Shown here: one piece after another, positions 10,375 through 23,090 of the stretch | Position numbering within the stretch: the stretch's first letter is position 1 | Layout of the letters: every line of letters starts with the position of its first letter | From: Benincasa hispida | Taxonomy: Eukaryota; Streptophyta; Magnoliopsida; Cucurbitales; Cucurbitaceae | Assembly: GCF_009727055.1 (NCBI RefSeq) | Contig: NC_052357.1 | Span: 16,017,648 to 16,081,647, forward strand | Length of the DNA stretch: 64,000 nucleotides | Direction of reading: 5' to 3' | Notes under the pieces: model-generated | Seen by the model: the letters and a program-made list of their open reading frames with translations, nothing else | The model's database searches: none | What the model was told of the DNA's origin: nothing | Program-made: the position numbers and the translations under genes

Positions 10375-12481
10375 TGTTAGGGTTGATGCCCTAAACTCTC
10401 GTTGGGTCCTGTAGTTTGTAAACAATGTATTGAACAAACTCATGTGATGTAATAATATATGATATTTTTCTTCACTATTGTCTATGAAACATTGGATGTT
10501 TTTATTACTTTACCACAAACCAATAAACTAAGATCCTTGGTTGTCGTTGTAACTTAAGCATGTATGTGGAGACATACAGGTGGATCATGCCTTAAGTGAT
10601 AACCAAAATGGTCTGTAGTATATGGATATAGGAGGGAAATCTTATCCTGATGACACTACAGATGCGACCCGCTTTGTAGAATAGTTACAAGTGTTGTGAC
10701 TTACTACAGATGGTCTGATCCTGATCATTCATGTGGAGACATGCGAGTGGAGGCATCCTATACAAAGGAATTTGTATAAGATCGGACCACGAAGTGTTAT
10801 AGTCTCGTTATATAACGTCGTTCATGACAGATACTTCACTTCACTAGGATGACCATAGGTGACATGACCTCAATCCTGAATGAGTTGGGAACTCCTACCT
10901 TTGAAGGCGATCCTTTAATTTGCATGGGTTCGAGTAGCCAGATTGCCGACTCAAACCTACCACTTTGGGGATTTGTCTGATTTGGGAGCTGGGAACTTGG
11001 CTACACAAAATGGAATTCACTCCTTCCCCAAAGTAGAGGTAAGTAGATAGATTGCTCCCTTAAGGGCTAATTTTGGGGTTTGAACGATGTGGTAACACAC
11101 ATCTTTTCATGGTCCAAGAGGTGTCCGCACATAGTAGAACTATGTTGTGTTGTTCATTAGAGGGATCGGTGGTACTTAAGAAGTTAGATGTAACTACAGG
11201 GGCAAAACGATAAATTGGCCCAGTTGTACTTACGAGCATCTATGAAGGGTTATCGTACTATTGATTGGTTATATCTGATAGACGTAGAAATATATATATG
11301 GTGAGAAGAGTGCAGCTGTCGGTCTTTAGTGGAATGCCTGGCAATTAACGAATGGTAGATATCGTGGCTAAAGAGTTTATTCAGCTATTCATATACCGTT
11401 GGGGCTTCGAGCCACAAGTCCATAAGGTCCTCTTGGTAGCTCAATGGATTCAAGTTGAGAATCAGTTTTTGGGTCAGTTTGAAGTGTTCAAATTGACAAA
11501 AGGGAGTTTGATTATATATGATATGATTAAATTGGTCGATTATATACGATATAGTTGACATGATGTATGAGATACATTAATTGGAGGAAAAAGATATAAA
11601 TATGATTGATATCTAGTGGAGGAGAAAATGACTATGGTTTATATGTTACATATGATGTGATATTAAACTATTGGTTATTAATATAATATGATTTTATTTA
11701 TTTTTAATTAAACAATTATGAGATAATTGTTGGTGGTTTTTCTCCATAACCTTATGAGATAGTGAGAGGTTGCATTCAGTTTTTGTAACTGAAGGATAAA
11801 ATGAAAATAGTTTTCATTTTTTGCAGAAAAGATCAGACAATCGCTTCACGATTAGTACACTGTCCATCGTCTATTAAACGATAGTTGAGCATACACGATA
11901 GCTCAAGTTGTCCTAAACGATCGTATAGTCTTTTCTAAGCGATCGTGCACGCAAGAGATTTACCTAAACGATCTACCCCGTTTTACTAAACGACCGTGCA
12001 CTTTTTGCTAAACGATCAAGCATCCGTCTATACAATAGATTCCATATCTCTCCCACTTGCTTGGTCCTGGTAAATGGTCGTAGTTTCCTCCTCCACTCTA
12101 CCAAATCCAACAGAGCCCACACCTTCTGGATTCTCACTCTGAGAATACCGAGGTTACTGAATAGTGGTGTCCTCCTTGCTGCCTTGTTCGTGTAGAAAAC
12201 CATTCGGTGGTGAGCGATAGCGAGATTTGGTGGACGATAGCCTTGGCGTGCACAGCGACAACGAGAGTTGCTGAGATTGACGAGAGCGAGAGATCAAAGA
12301 AGAAAAGTTCTTCAAGAGGTATGTCTCTCGGTCCTTTGTTGTTTAAGTTTGAAAAGCATGCCAAAATTTTTTGTTAAATGCTTAACTTGTATGTTTGTTT
12401 GTGAATGTGGTGTTTCTGTCACAATGAATTTGGAACGATCTTGCTTCTGCTCATAAATCCTCTTTGATAAGAGTTCCATCA
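10375..12481 (+). mobile_element. Solo LTR (Copia-type family A), 2.1 kb
   Basis: Begins TGTTAGGGTTGATGCCC and ends GAGTTCCATCA (TG...CA). It is flanked by a perfect 5-bp target duplication ATTAG at 10370-10374 and 12482-12486. There is no internal coding region, so this is a solo LTR left by LTR-LTR recombination. Landmarks shared with the other copies include the ATACAGGTGGATCATG tract, a 'gtagttacatc' complement near 11190, a cluster of AAACGATCG-like motifs at 11820-12015 and the U5-like 'aagttcttcaagaggtatgt' near 12305. Open frames inside are not genes. Confidence 0.88.
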
Positions 12482-12654
12482 ATTAGTTTCCCTTATTTTT
12501 CTATTTTTGAAAATCTCTTTTCTAAAATTAATATATATTATATAAAATGAGTTTATATAAGCTTGGATTAATTAAGTAAATTGTCAAACTAGTAAATTTA
12601 TAAAATAGGATAAGCAAAATTACCAAACAAATACATGAATTGATCATTTGCATC

Positions 12655-13330
12655 GATCGTTGGCAGCCTTATGTATGCAATGTTATGTACTAGACCTGAC
12701 ACTTTTTATGCAATATGAATTGTCGATGGATATCAATCCAATTCAGGATTAGATCATTGGACAGCGGTCAAAACGATCCTCAAGTATCTACGGAGAACTA
12801 GGGGCTATATGCTCATGTATCGGGCTAAGGATTTGATCCTTGCATGATACAATGACTTTGATTTTCAGACTGATAAGGATTCTAGAAAATCCACATAAGA
12901 ATCAATGTTCACTCTAAATGGATGGGCTATAGTATGGTATAACATTAAACAAGATTGCATTGTGGATTCCACTATGGAGGTAGAATATGTAGTTGCTTGT
13001 GAAGCTGCTAAAGAAGTCATCTGGCTCAGGAATTTTCTGACGGATTTGGAAGTCGTTTCAAATATTACTAGGTCTATCACCCTTTATTGTGATAATAGTG
13101 GTGCAGTGGCGAACTCCAAGGAGCCTCGTAGCCATAAATGAGGAAAACATATTGAGCGCAAGTATCATCTCATTAGGGAGATTATGCAACAGGGAGATGT
13201 GATTGTCACACAGATTGCCTCATAGCACAATGTTGTTGATCCATTACAAAGGATCTCATAGTTAAAGTGTTTGAGGGTCTCCTAAAGAGTTTGGGTCTAC
13301 AAGATATGAGTTACCTAATCTAGGGCAAGT
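12655..13330 (+). pseudogene. Copia RT end and RNase H remnant
   Basis: Translation with frame repairs reads VGSLMYAMLCTRPD, then VDSTMEVEYVVACEAAKEVIWL, then LYCDNSGAVANSKEPRSHK and HIERKYHLIREIM, the standard order of the Copia reverse transcriptase C-terminus and RNase H. In-frame stops occur at about 12845, 12895, 13139 and 13223. The best intact stretch is 12905-13138. A polypurine-like tract GTGGGAGAT precedes the LTR at 13485, so this is the 3' end of an element whose 5' part is absent. Confidence 0.88.
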
Positions 13331-13484
13331 GAGAGATTTTTTTAGGTATATTGTATGCCCTAGTTTATTGTATTGTATTTGATACTGTACATCCCACTCA
13401 TGGTATTTGATACTATTTATACTCCATTTGATTGTAATGTATTTAATACTTTACAACCCACTCATTTTAGGATAAGTGGGAGAT

Positions 13485-16400
13485 TGTTGGAGTTTATGTC
13501 ATAAATATCATATATCTTTTGGTTTGTAAAGACAAATTATATATCTAATAAAATAAGATGTATATTATTGACGTTTAAACTGCACTAATTCAATCTAATA
13601 AACTAAGATCCAAAGTTATCTAATGAAACTTAAACATGTATGTAAGGACGTACAGGTGGATCATGTTTAAGTGATAACCTAAATGGTCTGTAGTATATGG
13701 ATAAGGCTGGGTACCTTATCTTATTGACACTATGAATACAACTCGCTTTGTAGATGTTACAATTGTTGTAAAGTGCTACAAATGAGCTGATCATGATCAT
13801 TTATGTAGAGACATGCGAGTAAGGGTATTCTATATAAAGAGTTTGTATAAGACCGAACCATGAAATGAATAGACTCTCTATATAACACCGTTGATAGAAG
13901 AAACTATGACTTGACCTTAATCCTGAGTGAATTGTGAATTCCCGTTAATGAAGACGATCCTTTGATTTGTATAGGTGAGAGTGGCCAAATTAGCCGACTC
14001 AACAAGCCTATCATTTTAGGGATTTGTCCAAGTGGGGAATTGGGAACACAACTATTTAAGATGAAATTCACTCTTTCCCGAACTTAGGAAAAATAGATAA
14101 ATTGCTCCCTTAATAGCTGATTTCGGGTCTTGAACATTAAGGCATCAACTTCTCATTGGTTCGAGAGGTATTGGTTTATAGTTGGACTATAAACTGTTTG
14201 TTCATTAGAGGATCATTGGTACTTATGGAGTTAGATGTAACTACTGAAGGATCTCATACCGAGAGTTCCATGAGTGTGTTCAGATCGCTCTGATTTCATA
14301 GTGACTGAAATGCAAATGATATACATTCAACACAAACAGTTATGCACATAAATCTAATTATCGGCATGCTCAGAACAAAATAAATAACAGGGAAAGTATT
14401 CCATACCAGTTGAAGACTCTCTTCGAACTTCTGAACCCCAACGCAACGGAACCCTCCAATAGATCTACCAACACCCGGCGGGAACGTTGACTACAACACC
14501 ACGATCAACACTAACACGAACGTTGCAGTGGGGATGACACCACCACTAATGAACCCCGGGTATTCTCGAAGTGAAAACCCAAAGGGTGGGCTTTGGTGAG
14601 TTTGGTAGAGGATGGAGGACAACGAGTCATGTAGACGATAAGCAAGTGGGAGATAATACAGTGCTATCGTATAGCATAAGTGTTTTCGTATAGAGGAGCT
14701 ACACGATCGTGTAGGAAGGCTGAACGATCATTTAGGAATGTATACAATTGTTTAGAGAAATCGTGAGGTGGACGATCGCTTTAGACGGAGAAGCTACTAT
14801 CGTATAGGCTCCGGACGATCATTTTCATGAATTCTTTTGGCCGGTCGAAAATGATGAATCCACGATGCAAAATGAAAACCTCTTTTCATTTTTAAATCTG
14901 TCCGTTACCAAAACCAACGCTGCCCACTACCCACGTGCCGAACATGGAAAAATTGGTTAATTAGCGTATAATTAATCAATCAATTAATTAATTAATATAA
15001 TCATATTATATTTTATATCCTATAGTTTAATTATCACATATCTACTATAGTATTTTCTCCTCTACTTGATATAAATCATATTAATATCTAATTTCCTCCA
15101 AAATAATGTATCTCATCACTTTAGCCAATTATATCATATATAATCAAACTTCCTCTTGTCCAATTTGAATTTTTCAAATTAACCCAAACATTGATTCTTA
15201 ACTTTATCCCAAGCTACCCAGTGGACCTAATGGATCTGTGGCTCGAAGCTCCAATCGTACGTGAATAGCTGACTAAACTCTTTAGCCATGAAGATCCACC
15301 ATCCGTTAACTGTCAAGTGATTCCAACTAAAGAACCAACAGTTGAACTCTCTTACCACAGATATATTTATATGTCCATCGGATATAACCAATCATGAGTA
15401 CGATGATACTTCACAGATGCTCGTAAGTAAACTGGGCCAATTTACCATTTTGCCCCTGTAGTTACATCTCACTCCTTAAATACCACTGATTCCTCTAATG
15501 AACAATACAACATAGTCCAACTATGTGTGAATACCTCTCGGACCAAGAGAAGGTGTGTGGCGCCACATCGTTCAAGCCCCGGAATCAGCCCTTAAGAGAG
15601 CCATCTATCTACTTACCCCTGCCTCGGGGAAGGAGTGAATTCCATCTTGTGTAGCTGAGTTCCCAGCTTTCAAATCAGACGAATCCCTAAAATGGTAGTT
15701 TGATCGACGATCTGGCCACTCTGTCTCATACAAATCAAAGGACTACCCTCAATTGGTAAGAGTTCCCAACTCACTCAGGATTGAGGTTATGTTTACCTAT
15801 GTCATCCTAGTGAAGTGAAGTCTCTGTCATGAACGGTGTTATATAACGAGAACGTTAATACTTCGTGGTCAGGTCTTATACAAAATTTTTGTATAGGACG
15901 CCCTCGCTCGCATGTCCCCAACACGAATAATCAGGATAAGACCATCTATGATAAGTCACAGCATTTGTGACCATTCTACAAAGAGGGCCGCATCCGTAGC
16001 GTTACCAGGATAAGATTTTCCTCCTATATTCATATACTACAGACCATTTTGGTTATCACTCAAAACATGATCCACTTGTATGTCACCACATACATGCTTG
16101 AGTCACATACAGATAACCAGAGATTTTATGTTTATTGGTTTGTGGTAAAGCAAATTAAAACAATTAACCGAGCAAAATACAAGATGTGAAGTAAATATCA
16201 TATATTAACAACACAAGTGTTCGTACATACTGTTTACAAACTACATGACACGAGAATTTAGGGCATCAACCCCAACAACTACAAGGGTAAAACGGTAATT
16301 TGACCCAGCTGTAGTTACGAGCGATTTGTGAAGGGTTAACTCATTGTTGATTGGTTATATCCGTGGACACAAAAATATATCTACAGTGCGAAGAGTGCAG

Positions 16401-17289
16401 CTATCAGTCTTTAGTGGACTGTCTAGTAGTTAATGAATATTGATTACTTTAATTAAAGAGTTTGATTAATTAATCTTATATTATTGGAGCTTCTAATCTG
16501 TAGGTCCATAAGGTCCCTTGTTAACACACTAAAGAAAAAGATGAATGGTTTGAATTGTTCAAATCAATCGATGGAATAACATATTAATGAGGTTAATATG
16601 AATGGTTAATTATAGATCTAATCTATAATTAAGAGAAAAATATTTGAATAGGATTCAAGTATTAAATGCTTATGAATTTGATTCATAAACAATTAATTAG
16701 TTAATTTTGAGAGGTGTTGACAAATAAATATATGATGTTTATTAATTAATTAAATATATTAAATTAGATTTAATATGATTATTTAATTAATGACCTAATT
16801 AATTTAATAATGGTTATTTAGTTAAATTAGCCCTAAGGGAAATTTTGGAAAGCTATGGAGAAAGTCTTCATATAAATTCATTTTTTTGCCTAAATTAGTG
16901 GCAATGATTTTCATTTGATGAAACCTTAGCCTCCAAATCATTTTCCTCTCAAAATTTCACTTCTCCATATTCTATATTCTTCTTCCTCAACCAAGGTGGG
17001 AGAGACCACTCTTCTCCCCTTGTTTCCTAGAGAATAACAAGGTCTCACTTACGGTAGTGTCTATTGTTTGTTGGAGAATCGTTCCGGAGAAGACAGCGAG
17101 AAAATTGTGAAGAGATTAGATTCAACGAAGGTATGTGATATTATTCTTCCCTTTTCTTCTCTCTTCTAAACATGTTGATCTGAATGTTTGTCCATTATCC
17201 ATTTTTGTTATTGCTGTATTTTGTTTCTTTTAAACCAAAAATGAAAATGTAAGGTGTTCACACGCTTCTCTCGGGATTCAATCCCTTTA
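13485..17289 (+). mobile_element. 3' LTR of Copia element (family B), split by a solo LTR
   Basis: Starts TGTTGGAGTTTATGTC directly after the polypurine-like tract of the RNase H remnant and is interrupted at 14244/16283 by a reverse solo LTR. With the insert and one target copy removed, the LTR is about 1.77 kb, close to the related solo LTR at 58687. The right end near CGGGATTCAATCCCTTTA matches the terminal sequence (complement TGAAGGGATCGAACC) of the reverse copy at 18819. It carries the same landmarks as family A ('acaggtggatcatg', 'ggataaggctgggtacctt', 'gatctgtaggtcc'). Confidence 0.75.
14245..16277 (-). mobile_element. Solo LTR (family A), reverse, nested
   Basis: Reads TGAAGGATCTCAT...CCCCAACA on the + strand, so the LTR itself (TGTTGGGG...GATCCTTCA) is on the minus strand. 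A perfect 5-bp target duplication ACTAC lies at 14240-14244 and 16278-16282. Removing it restores the host LTR without a break ('gatgtaactac' to 'aagggtaaaacggtaatttgacc'). Length is 2033 bp and there is no internal coding region. Its R/U5 side resembles 61327-62471, including the block of ACGATCGT-like motifs at 14640-14830. Confidence 0.9.
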
Positions 17290-18818
17290 GGGATAAGGTT
17301 AAGTACCTTATCCTGATGACACTATGGATACGACCCACTTTGTATTTGATACAAACGCAATGATCCAATGCATTCGTGTGAGTGATATTCAAGTGGAGCT
17401 ATTCTATGCAATGAGTTTGCATAAGACCGGACCGCGAAATAGCAACCACTAGATGTAACACCGTTGACTAGTTAGGTTTCTATTTCAATAGGATGACCTA
17501 GGCAACTTAGTCTTAATCTTAAGTGTATTATGAATTCTTGCTCATGAGTGATTGTTCTTTGATTTGTATGGGTGAGAGTAGTCAGTTCGCCAACTCAATA
17601 AGCCTACCATTTTGCGGACAAGACCGAATGGGGAGCTGGGAACATAATAATACAAGATGGAATTCACTCCTTCTCGACTTAGGGTAAGTAAATAAGTGTT
17701 CCCTTAAGTAGTGTTTTCGGGACTTGAACAAAGGGTCATGCCCTCTCACTGGTCCGAGAGGGGTTTCTGTTTAATGGTTAGACCATAAACAGGCTATTCA
17801 TTAAAGGAACCCTGGTACTTAAGGATACAGAGGTAACCTAAGGATAAAACGGTAATTTGACCTAATAAGTGTTACGAACACTCGTGAATGACTAACTTGT
17901 TGTTATTGGTAATATATCCGTGTACACATAAATATATTTACAGTGAGAAGAGTGCAGTTGTGGGTTCTTAGTGGAGCGTACCCACAGTTAACGAATATTG
18001 ATTAATTTGGTTAATGAGTTTAGCCAATTAATCTTATATCGTCGGAGTTCTGATCTGTAGGTCCACCAGGTCCTCTTGTTAGCTCACTAAAGGCTATTAA
18101 TGAGGAATGATTTGAATTGTTCAAATCAATTAAGAAAATTATATATTGATATGATTAATGTATAATTAATTATAAATGTGATCTATAATTCAAATTATGT
18201 AAAAGAGATATATTTGAATGAGATTCAAATATTAGATTTATAAGAATTGGATTCCTAAAGAGATGTATACATATAAATATGTAAATTAACTCTATATTAA
18301 ATATGATTTAATATAGTTATTTAATTGATTAATTAATAGTTAATTAATTGATTAAGAAATGGTAGAGAGGCGGAAGAATATAAACATCTTATGTTTATAT
18401 ATATTAATTAATCAATTTTATATTAAATTAAATTTAATATATGGTTATTTAATTAATGTACTAATTAATAAAATATTATTTAAATAAAGAGTTATTTAAT
18501 TAATTGGTATCAAAGGGTACAAAGGTAAATGCTTGGAGAAGGGGTAAACCATTCTCCATGTGTAATCATCTTATTAGCTCATTTAGGGAAAAAATTGTTT
18601 TTGGTGAAAAATATACCATAGCCTCCACAAATTATTTTCCTTTATACACTATCTCTACAATCTCTCTACATCTTTCTTTTTCAAGTGTTGGAGACCACTA
18701 ATCCAACTCTTGGAATCCTAAAAAATAACAAAGTTATTCTCGTGGTAGTGTCGGTGATCGTTGAGGAGACGTTCGTTCAAAGAACAAGAGGAATTTCAAG
18801 GAGCTTAGGATTTTGCAA
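17290..18818 (+). mobile_element. LTR fragment (family B), forward, 5'-truncated
   Basis: Starts abruptly within LTR sequence (GGATAAGGTTAAGTACCTTA, internal in the other copies) and runs through the usual landmarks to a U5-like segment ending at 18818, where a reverse LTR begins with TGAAGGGATCGAACC. The 5' LTR end is missing. Open frames at 18504-18930 are not genes. Confidence 0.65.
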
Positions 18819-19965
18819 TGAAGGGATCGAACCTCGCAGCAGAAACGTTTGTGTGAGAATGTCTTGCATTCTGCAATTCAATTTTTACATAAACAAATTC
18901 ATTATACTAAAACAAAATATAAACATGTAAATTAGTATGCTTTGGGGAAAAAATTAGAACCATTCTTACCTTTGTAGATTCCCAAGTTTTACAAACAATC
19001 CTCACGAAGTTCCAACGAACGGCTCCTCCAACGATATTGATCACGAAGGATTTCTTAAACCACCTTGAATACTACCATGAGGGTAACCTCGTAATTCTCT
19101 AGGATTCCAATAGAGGGATAAGTGGTATCCAACTATTGGGAGAGGGAGAGGAGAAAAGGATTTTGGAGAGTAGAAATGACTCTCTTTGTGGTTTAGGGAA
19201 AATTTTGCACAATAACACTTGTATGTTGTGTATTGTCAATCTCTGTGTCTCCCAAAGAGGTCGTAGGGAGGCTTTTATATAGAGAAGAGTCAAGCTCTTT
19301 TCTACTTCCTTTTTCCACAATTAATTAATTAAATAACACGTATTTAATTAATTGGCTCAAATAATTAAATAACACTTATTTAATTAATTAGCATAATTAA
19401 ATAACATTAATGTAATTTAATTTAATGTATATATATATATATATTTAATTATCATAAACATCGTAGGTATATGTGCAATACCTCTCTATTAGTTAATTCT
19501 TTATGAATCTAATTCACTTGAATTAATTAATTGAATTTTATTCAAATATTACTTTAGAATTTAATTTGAATTATAGATCATATTCATAATCAATTATATA
19601 TTAATCACATTAATATATGGTTTCCTTAAATTGATTTGAACAATTCAAATTATCCCTCTTAAATATCATCTAGTGACCTAACAAGGAGACCTGGTAGACC
19701 TGTAGATCAGAAACTTCAATGGTATGAGATTAATTGGCTAAACTCATTAGCCAAGTTAATCAATATTCGTTAACTGTGGTACATTTGACTAAAAACTCAC
19801 AACTGTACTCTTCTCACTACAGATATATTTCTATGTCAACAGATATAGTCTAATAACAGCAAGTTAGTTCTTCACAAGTGTTTATAACTCCAACTAGATC
19901 AAATTACCATTTTACCCTTGGGTTACCTTTGATTCCTTAAGTATCTCTGATCAAATTACCGTTTT
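18819..19965 (-). mobile_element. LTR fragment (family B), reverse
   Basis: The + strand begins TGAAGGGATCGAACC, which is the complement of a family B LTR end. The landmarks follow in reverse order, including 'gagacctggtagacctgtagatcag' near 19690 and 'cactacagatatattt' near 19818. It stops near 19965 where a forward fragment begins, so its 5' LTR part is missing here. Confidence 0.6.
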
Positions 19966-20660
19966 ACCCTCGATAGCTCAATAGGATTAAATGAGAATCA
20001 ATTTTTGGATTAATTTGAATTGTTCAAATTTATTAAGGAAATTAATTATATGTGATATAATTGATTAATTTTAATTATATATAGTATAATTACTATAATA
20101 TATTTGATACATTATATTAATTTGTGAGAATAAATAAATATTTGAATATGATTCAAATATTAATTATATGAATTAGATTCATATAATTAAATTTTATGTA
20201 AATGTGATTTATATTAAAAGGCATTGGTAAGAGAAAATTGAATATTAAATTTTATCATATTATATTTATATTGAATTATATGTTATATCAAATATAACAT
20301 ATAACCTATAGTTTTAATATCAAATATAACAATATAAACTATAGTTTCTTTTCTCTATTTTATGACATTTAATATAAATCATATTTATATTAAATTTAAC
20401 AACTATGAATCATATTCATAGATAATATATTTTAATCTCATTCAAATATATTATATATGAATATGACATTCAAATATTTATTTCCTCCCATTAAACTATA
20501 ATGTATCAAATACATTATGATAATTATATCATATATAATTGAAACAATTTAATTATATCCCTTTTATTAATTTGAATAATTCAAATTAACCCAAAAACCG
20601 ATTATCAACTAAATCCTTTTGAGCTACCAAGGGAACCTTATGGACCTACAACTTGAAGCT
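19966..20660. repeat. Large imperfect inverted repeat of LTR sequence
   Basis: Forward-oriented LTR sequence (GATAGCTCAATAGGATT..., 19966 to about 20300) faces its own reverse-oriented counterpart (about 20320-20660, ending ...AATCCTTTTGAGCTACC). The arms pair over roughly 330 bp with mismatches. The centre near 20280-20340 is extremely AT-rich with small palindromes such as TATATTTGATATAACATATA-like runs. It is probably a head-to-head junction of two LTR fragments. Confidence 0.65.
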
Positions 20661-21684
20661 CCAACAGTACATGAATAATTAATTAAACTCTTTAATTACA
20701 TTATTCACCGTCTGTTAACCGTCGGACACTCCACTAAAGATCGACAACTGCACTCTTCGTACTACAGATATATTTATGTGTCCATTGGATATAACCAATC
20801 ACCAGTACGATGACCATTCACGAATTTCTTGTAAGTACAGCTGGGCCAAAATACCATTTTGCCCCTATAGTTACATTTAACTCCTTAAATACCACTGATC
20901 CCTCTAATGAACAATAGATCATACTCCTACTATGACTCAACTCCTTTCGGGCCAGGAGAGGATGTGGTGCCACATTGTTCAAGACCCAAAATAAGTCCTT
21001 AAGGGAGCAATTTATCTACTTACCCTTGCTTCGGGGAAGAAGTGAATTCCATCTTGTGTAGTTGTGTTCCTAGCTCCCCAATCATACGAATTCCCAAAGT
21101 GGTAGGCTTGTCGAGTCAGCGACCTGGCAACTCTCACTTATACAAATCAAAGGACCGCCTTCATAAGCAGGAGTTCACAACTCACTCAGGATTCAGGTCA
21201 TGTTACCTATGGTCATCCTGGTGAATGTAAGTTTCTATTATAAAAGATGTTATATAATGAAACTAAATATTTCGTGGTTCGGTCTTATACAAACTCCTTT
21301 GTATATAATATCCCCGCTCGCATGTCTAATATATGAATGATCAGGATCAGATTATTTGTAGCACTTTACAACAATTGTAACACCTACAAAGCAGACCATA
21401 CTTGTAATGTCACCAGGATAAGGTACCCGGCCTTATCCATCTACTACAGACCACTTAGGTTATCACTTAAACATGATCCACTTGTATGTCTCCACATATA
21501 TGTTTAAGTTACAATGATAACCTTGGATGTTAATTTATTGGTTTATGGTTAATACAACTAAAATATCACATATTTTATAGAAAAAGTGAATAAAATATCA
21601 TATATTATTAATCACATAAGAGTTTGTTCATACAATGTTTACAAACTATAGGACCCTACGAGATTTAGGGCAGCAACCCCAACA
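20320..21684 (-). mobile_element. LTR fragment, reverse, 5' part
   Basis: The right boundary reads GGGCAGCAACCCCAACA, the complement of the LTR start TGTTGGGGTTGCTGCCC. Landmarks run in reverse orientation, parallel to 15000-16277 of the nested solo LTR. The left end merges into the inverted repeat. An open frame at 21042-21224 is LTR sequence, not a gene. Confidence 0.7.
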
Positions 21685-22647
21685 CTAATGATACTTGATT
21701 AATTAATTAAACTCTTTAATTAAATTAATCAACATTTATTAACTGCCGACCATTAAAGATCGACAACTGCATTCTTCTCATTATAGATATATTTCTATGT
21801 CCATTGGATATAACCAATCAACAACACGTTAACCCTTTACAGATTGCTCGCAAGTACAATTGGGCCAAAATTACCATTTTACCTCTGTAGTTCCATTTAA
21901 CTCCTTAAGTATCACAATCTATCTAATGAATAATTAGTCATAGTCCCATTACAACTAGACCTCTCTCTGGCCAGTGAGAGAGTGGGAGTCTATATTGTTC
22001 AAGACTCGGAATTAGTCCTTAAGGGAGCAGTTCATCTACTTACCTTAACAAAGAAAATAAGTAAATTCAATCTTATGTAGTTGAGTTTCCCGCTCTCCAC
22101 TCAGACGAATCCCCAAAATGGTAGGCTTATTGAGTCGATGAATCTAAGCACTCTCACCCACATAAATCAAAGGGTCGTCTTCATACGCAAGAATTTGTAA
22201 CTCACACAGGATTAAGGTCAAATCACCTATGGTCATCCTAATGAAATGTAAGTCTCTTCTAGCAAGATGTTATAAAGAGAGACTAATCATTTCGAGGTCC
22301 GGTCTTATACAAACTCTTTGTATAGGATACCCCGCTCACATGTCTCCACACGAGTGATCATGATCATATCATTTATAACACTTTACAACAATTGTAACAA
22401 TAACAAAGTAGGTCGTATTCATAATGTCATTAAGATAAGATACCCAACCTTATCCATCTACAATAGACCGTTCAGGTTATTACTTAAACATGATCCACCT
22501 ATATGTCTCCACATACATGTTTAAATTACACAAAATAACCTAAGATCTTAGTTTATTGGATTGAGTCAGTTTACGTAAAATAACAATTTGTTTACAGATG
22601 TTTACAAACTAAGAGAATATAAAAGATTTAGGACACCAATCCTGACA
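21685..22647 (-). mobile_element. LTR fragment (family B), reverse
   Basis: A further reverse LTR piece that starts mid-LTR ('gattaattaattaaactcttt') and ends at GGACACCAATCCTGACA, the complement of a TGTCAGG... LTR start. It is more diverged than its neighbours, suggesting an older insertion. Confidence 0.65.
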
Positions 22648-23090
22648 CGTTGTGCACAATGTGAAATAACAAACAGACCAGTTGTATCAAATGACTATTT
22701 TTCCTCATACGATTCAATCATGAGACGATGTATCACACCTGATGGCACTTACTATTATTACATAGTAAGAGTTTTATTGTCTTACTTTCCCAAATGTATG
22801 ATATGAATATTATTTAATATTAATTTTTTCATCATACAAAATAATTTTGTTCAAGATGTTTAATAGTATTTAGTACAACATAATTTACTAGATTTGGGTT
22901 CAATGTATGACCAAACCTTGGTAAATGTAGAAAGTATTATTCAACAGACAAGACGACTCAATGTTGCTGACATTGATCGAAGATGTATTCGTCCTAAATA
23001 ACAACGACAACAAGGCAAAGCTAATCTAGAGGCACACGAAGACGACCACCATGTAGAAAATTTAGCGACTCGTAATTCAAACTTTTAGTT
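22648..23090 (+). pseudogene. Possible plant-mobile-domain transposase C-terminal remnant
   Basis: One frame reads RPVVSNDYFSSYDSIMRRCI followed by PDGTYYYYI. Another, from about 22900, reads MYDQTLVNVESIIQQTRRLN and then VADIDRRCIRPK before a stop. The pattern resembles the C-terminal part of plant-mobile-domain (PMD/MAIN-like, 'PP7 long form homolog') proteins found in Mutator-like and related elements. Frameshifts and stops make it non-functional. The assignment is from memory of the family and is tentative. The flanking 23220-23490 sequence is repeated at 3420-4160. Confidence 0.4.

Noticed and set aside
18504..18930. Two overlapping plus-strand frames of 65 and 81 codons
   Set aside because: They lie in LTR sequence and cross its junction with a reverse LTR.
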